NCBI GenBank assembly: GCA_030628225.1
Contig: DAOVRJ010000169.1
Span: 1 to 5,605 of the forward strand
Direction: 5' to 3'
DNA from: Candidatus Zixiibacteriota bacterium
GTDB lineage: Bacteria; SM23-81
Length of the DNA stretch: 5,605 nt
Shown: one piece after another, positions 5,491 to 5,605 of the stretch
Position numbering within the stretch: position 1 is the stretch's first letter
Layout: each line of letters opens with the position of its first letter
Translations under genes and position numbers: made by a program
The notes under the pieces: generated by a model
What the model was told of the DNA's origin: nothing
Database searches by the model: none
The model's input: the letters and a program-made list of their open reading frames with translations, nothing else

Positions 5491-5605
5491 ATGATCTGTC
5501 CTCGCTGTAAGACCAAGATGACGGAGCAGAAACGCAGCTTTCACAAGCGCCGCAAATGGGTGTGTAAGAGATGTGGGATGGTGAAGATGCAGGAGGTGAG
5601 CAGAG
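5491..5605 (+). CDS. Zinc-ribbon protein, N-terminal part only
   Basis: An ATG at 5491 opens a frame of 38 codons that runs off the window edge. It has a GGAGG ribosome binding site four bases upstream. The product starts MICPRCKTKM and has two CxxC pairs, C3-C6 and C25-C28, typical of a zinc ribbon that binds one Zn with four cysteines. Between them lies a strongly basic stretch (KRSFHKRRK, 14-22), suggesting nucleic-acid contact. I cannot tell whether the ribbon is the whole protein or the head of a larger one, so no function is assigned. It is co-directional with the peptidase gene but separated by 181 nt of repeat arrays, so it is probably a separate unit. Confidence 0.65.
   Translation, partial: MICPRCKTKMTEQKRSFHKRRKWVCKRCGMVKMQEVSR

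Overview
The window comes from a moderately GC-rich bacterium, most likely of the FCB superphylum or a neighbouring candidate phylum. The best clue is the C-terminus of the large secreted peptidase, which carries the NYPNPFN type IX (Por) sorting/FlgD-like domain that is very common in those lineages. There is no phage, transposase, tRNA or rRNA signal.

Layout. A minus-strand gene (129-1739) encodes a cofactor-independent phosphoglycerate mutase homologue. It has its own sigma70-type promoter (1788-1816), a GGAG ribosome binding site and an intrinsic terminator (71-102). A divergent plus-strand gene (2286-5309) encodes a 1007-residue exported M1 metallopeptidase with a C-terminal sorting domain. 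A third plus-strand gene begins at 5491 and runs off the edge; its visible part is a two-CxxC zinc-ribbon start. The two complete genes look functionally unrelated, one central glycolysis and the other extracellular protein degradation, and they share only a divergent intergenic region.

Two things stand out. First, the phosphoglycerate mutase is circularly permuted. Its chain starts in the middle of the normal transferase domain, runs to the normal C-terminus, continues through a short linker into the normal N-terminus (LILDGWG), and stops where it began. All metal ligands and the nucleophilic serine are present, but the substrate-site motif DGRD is altered. Second, every intergenic region holds short arrays with a strict 7-nt period. 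They fall into four unrelated heptamer families: AYTTTKC, GAYTCGA, CCAGGAT and ACTGCYD. Two families occur on both sides of the genes with different unit numbers. They lie directly against a terminator, a stop codon, a 5' leader and a ribosome binding site.
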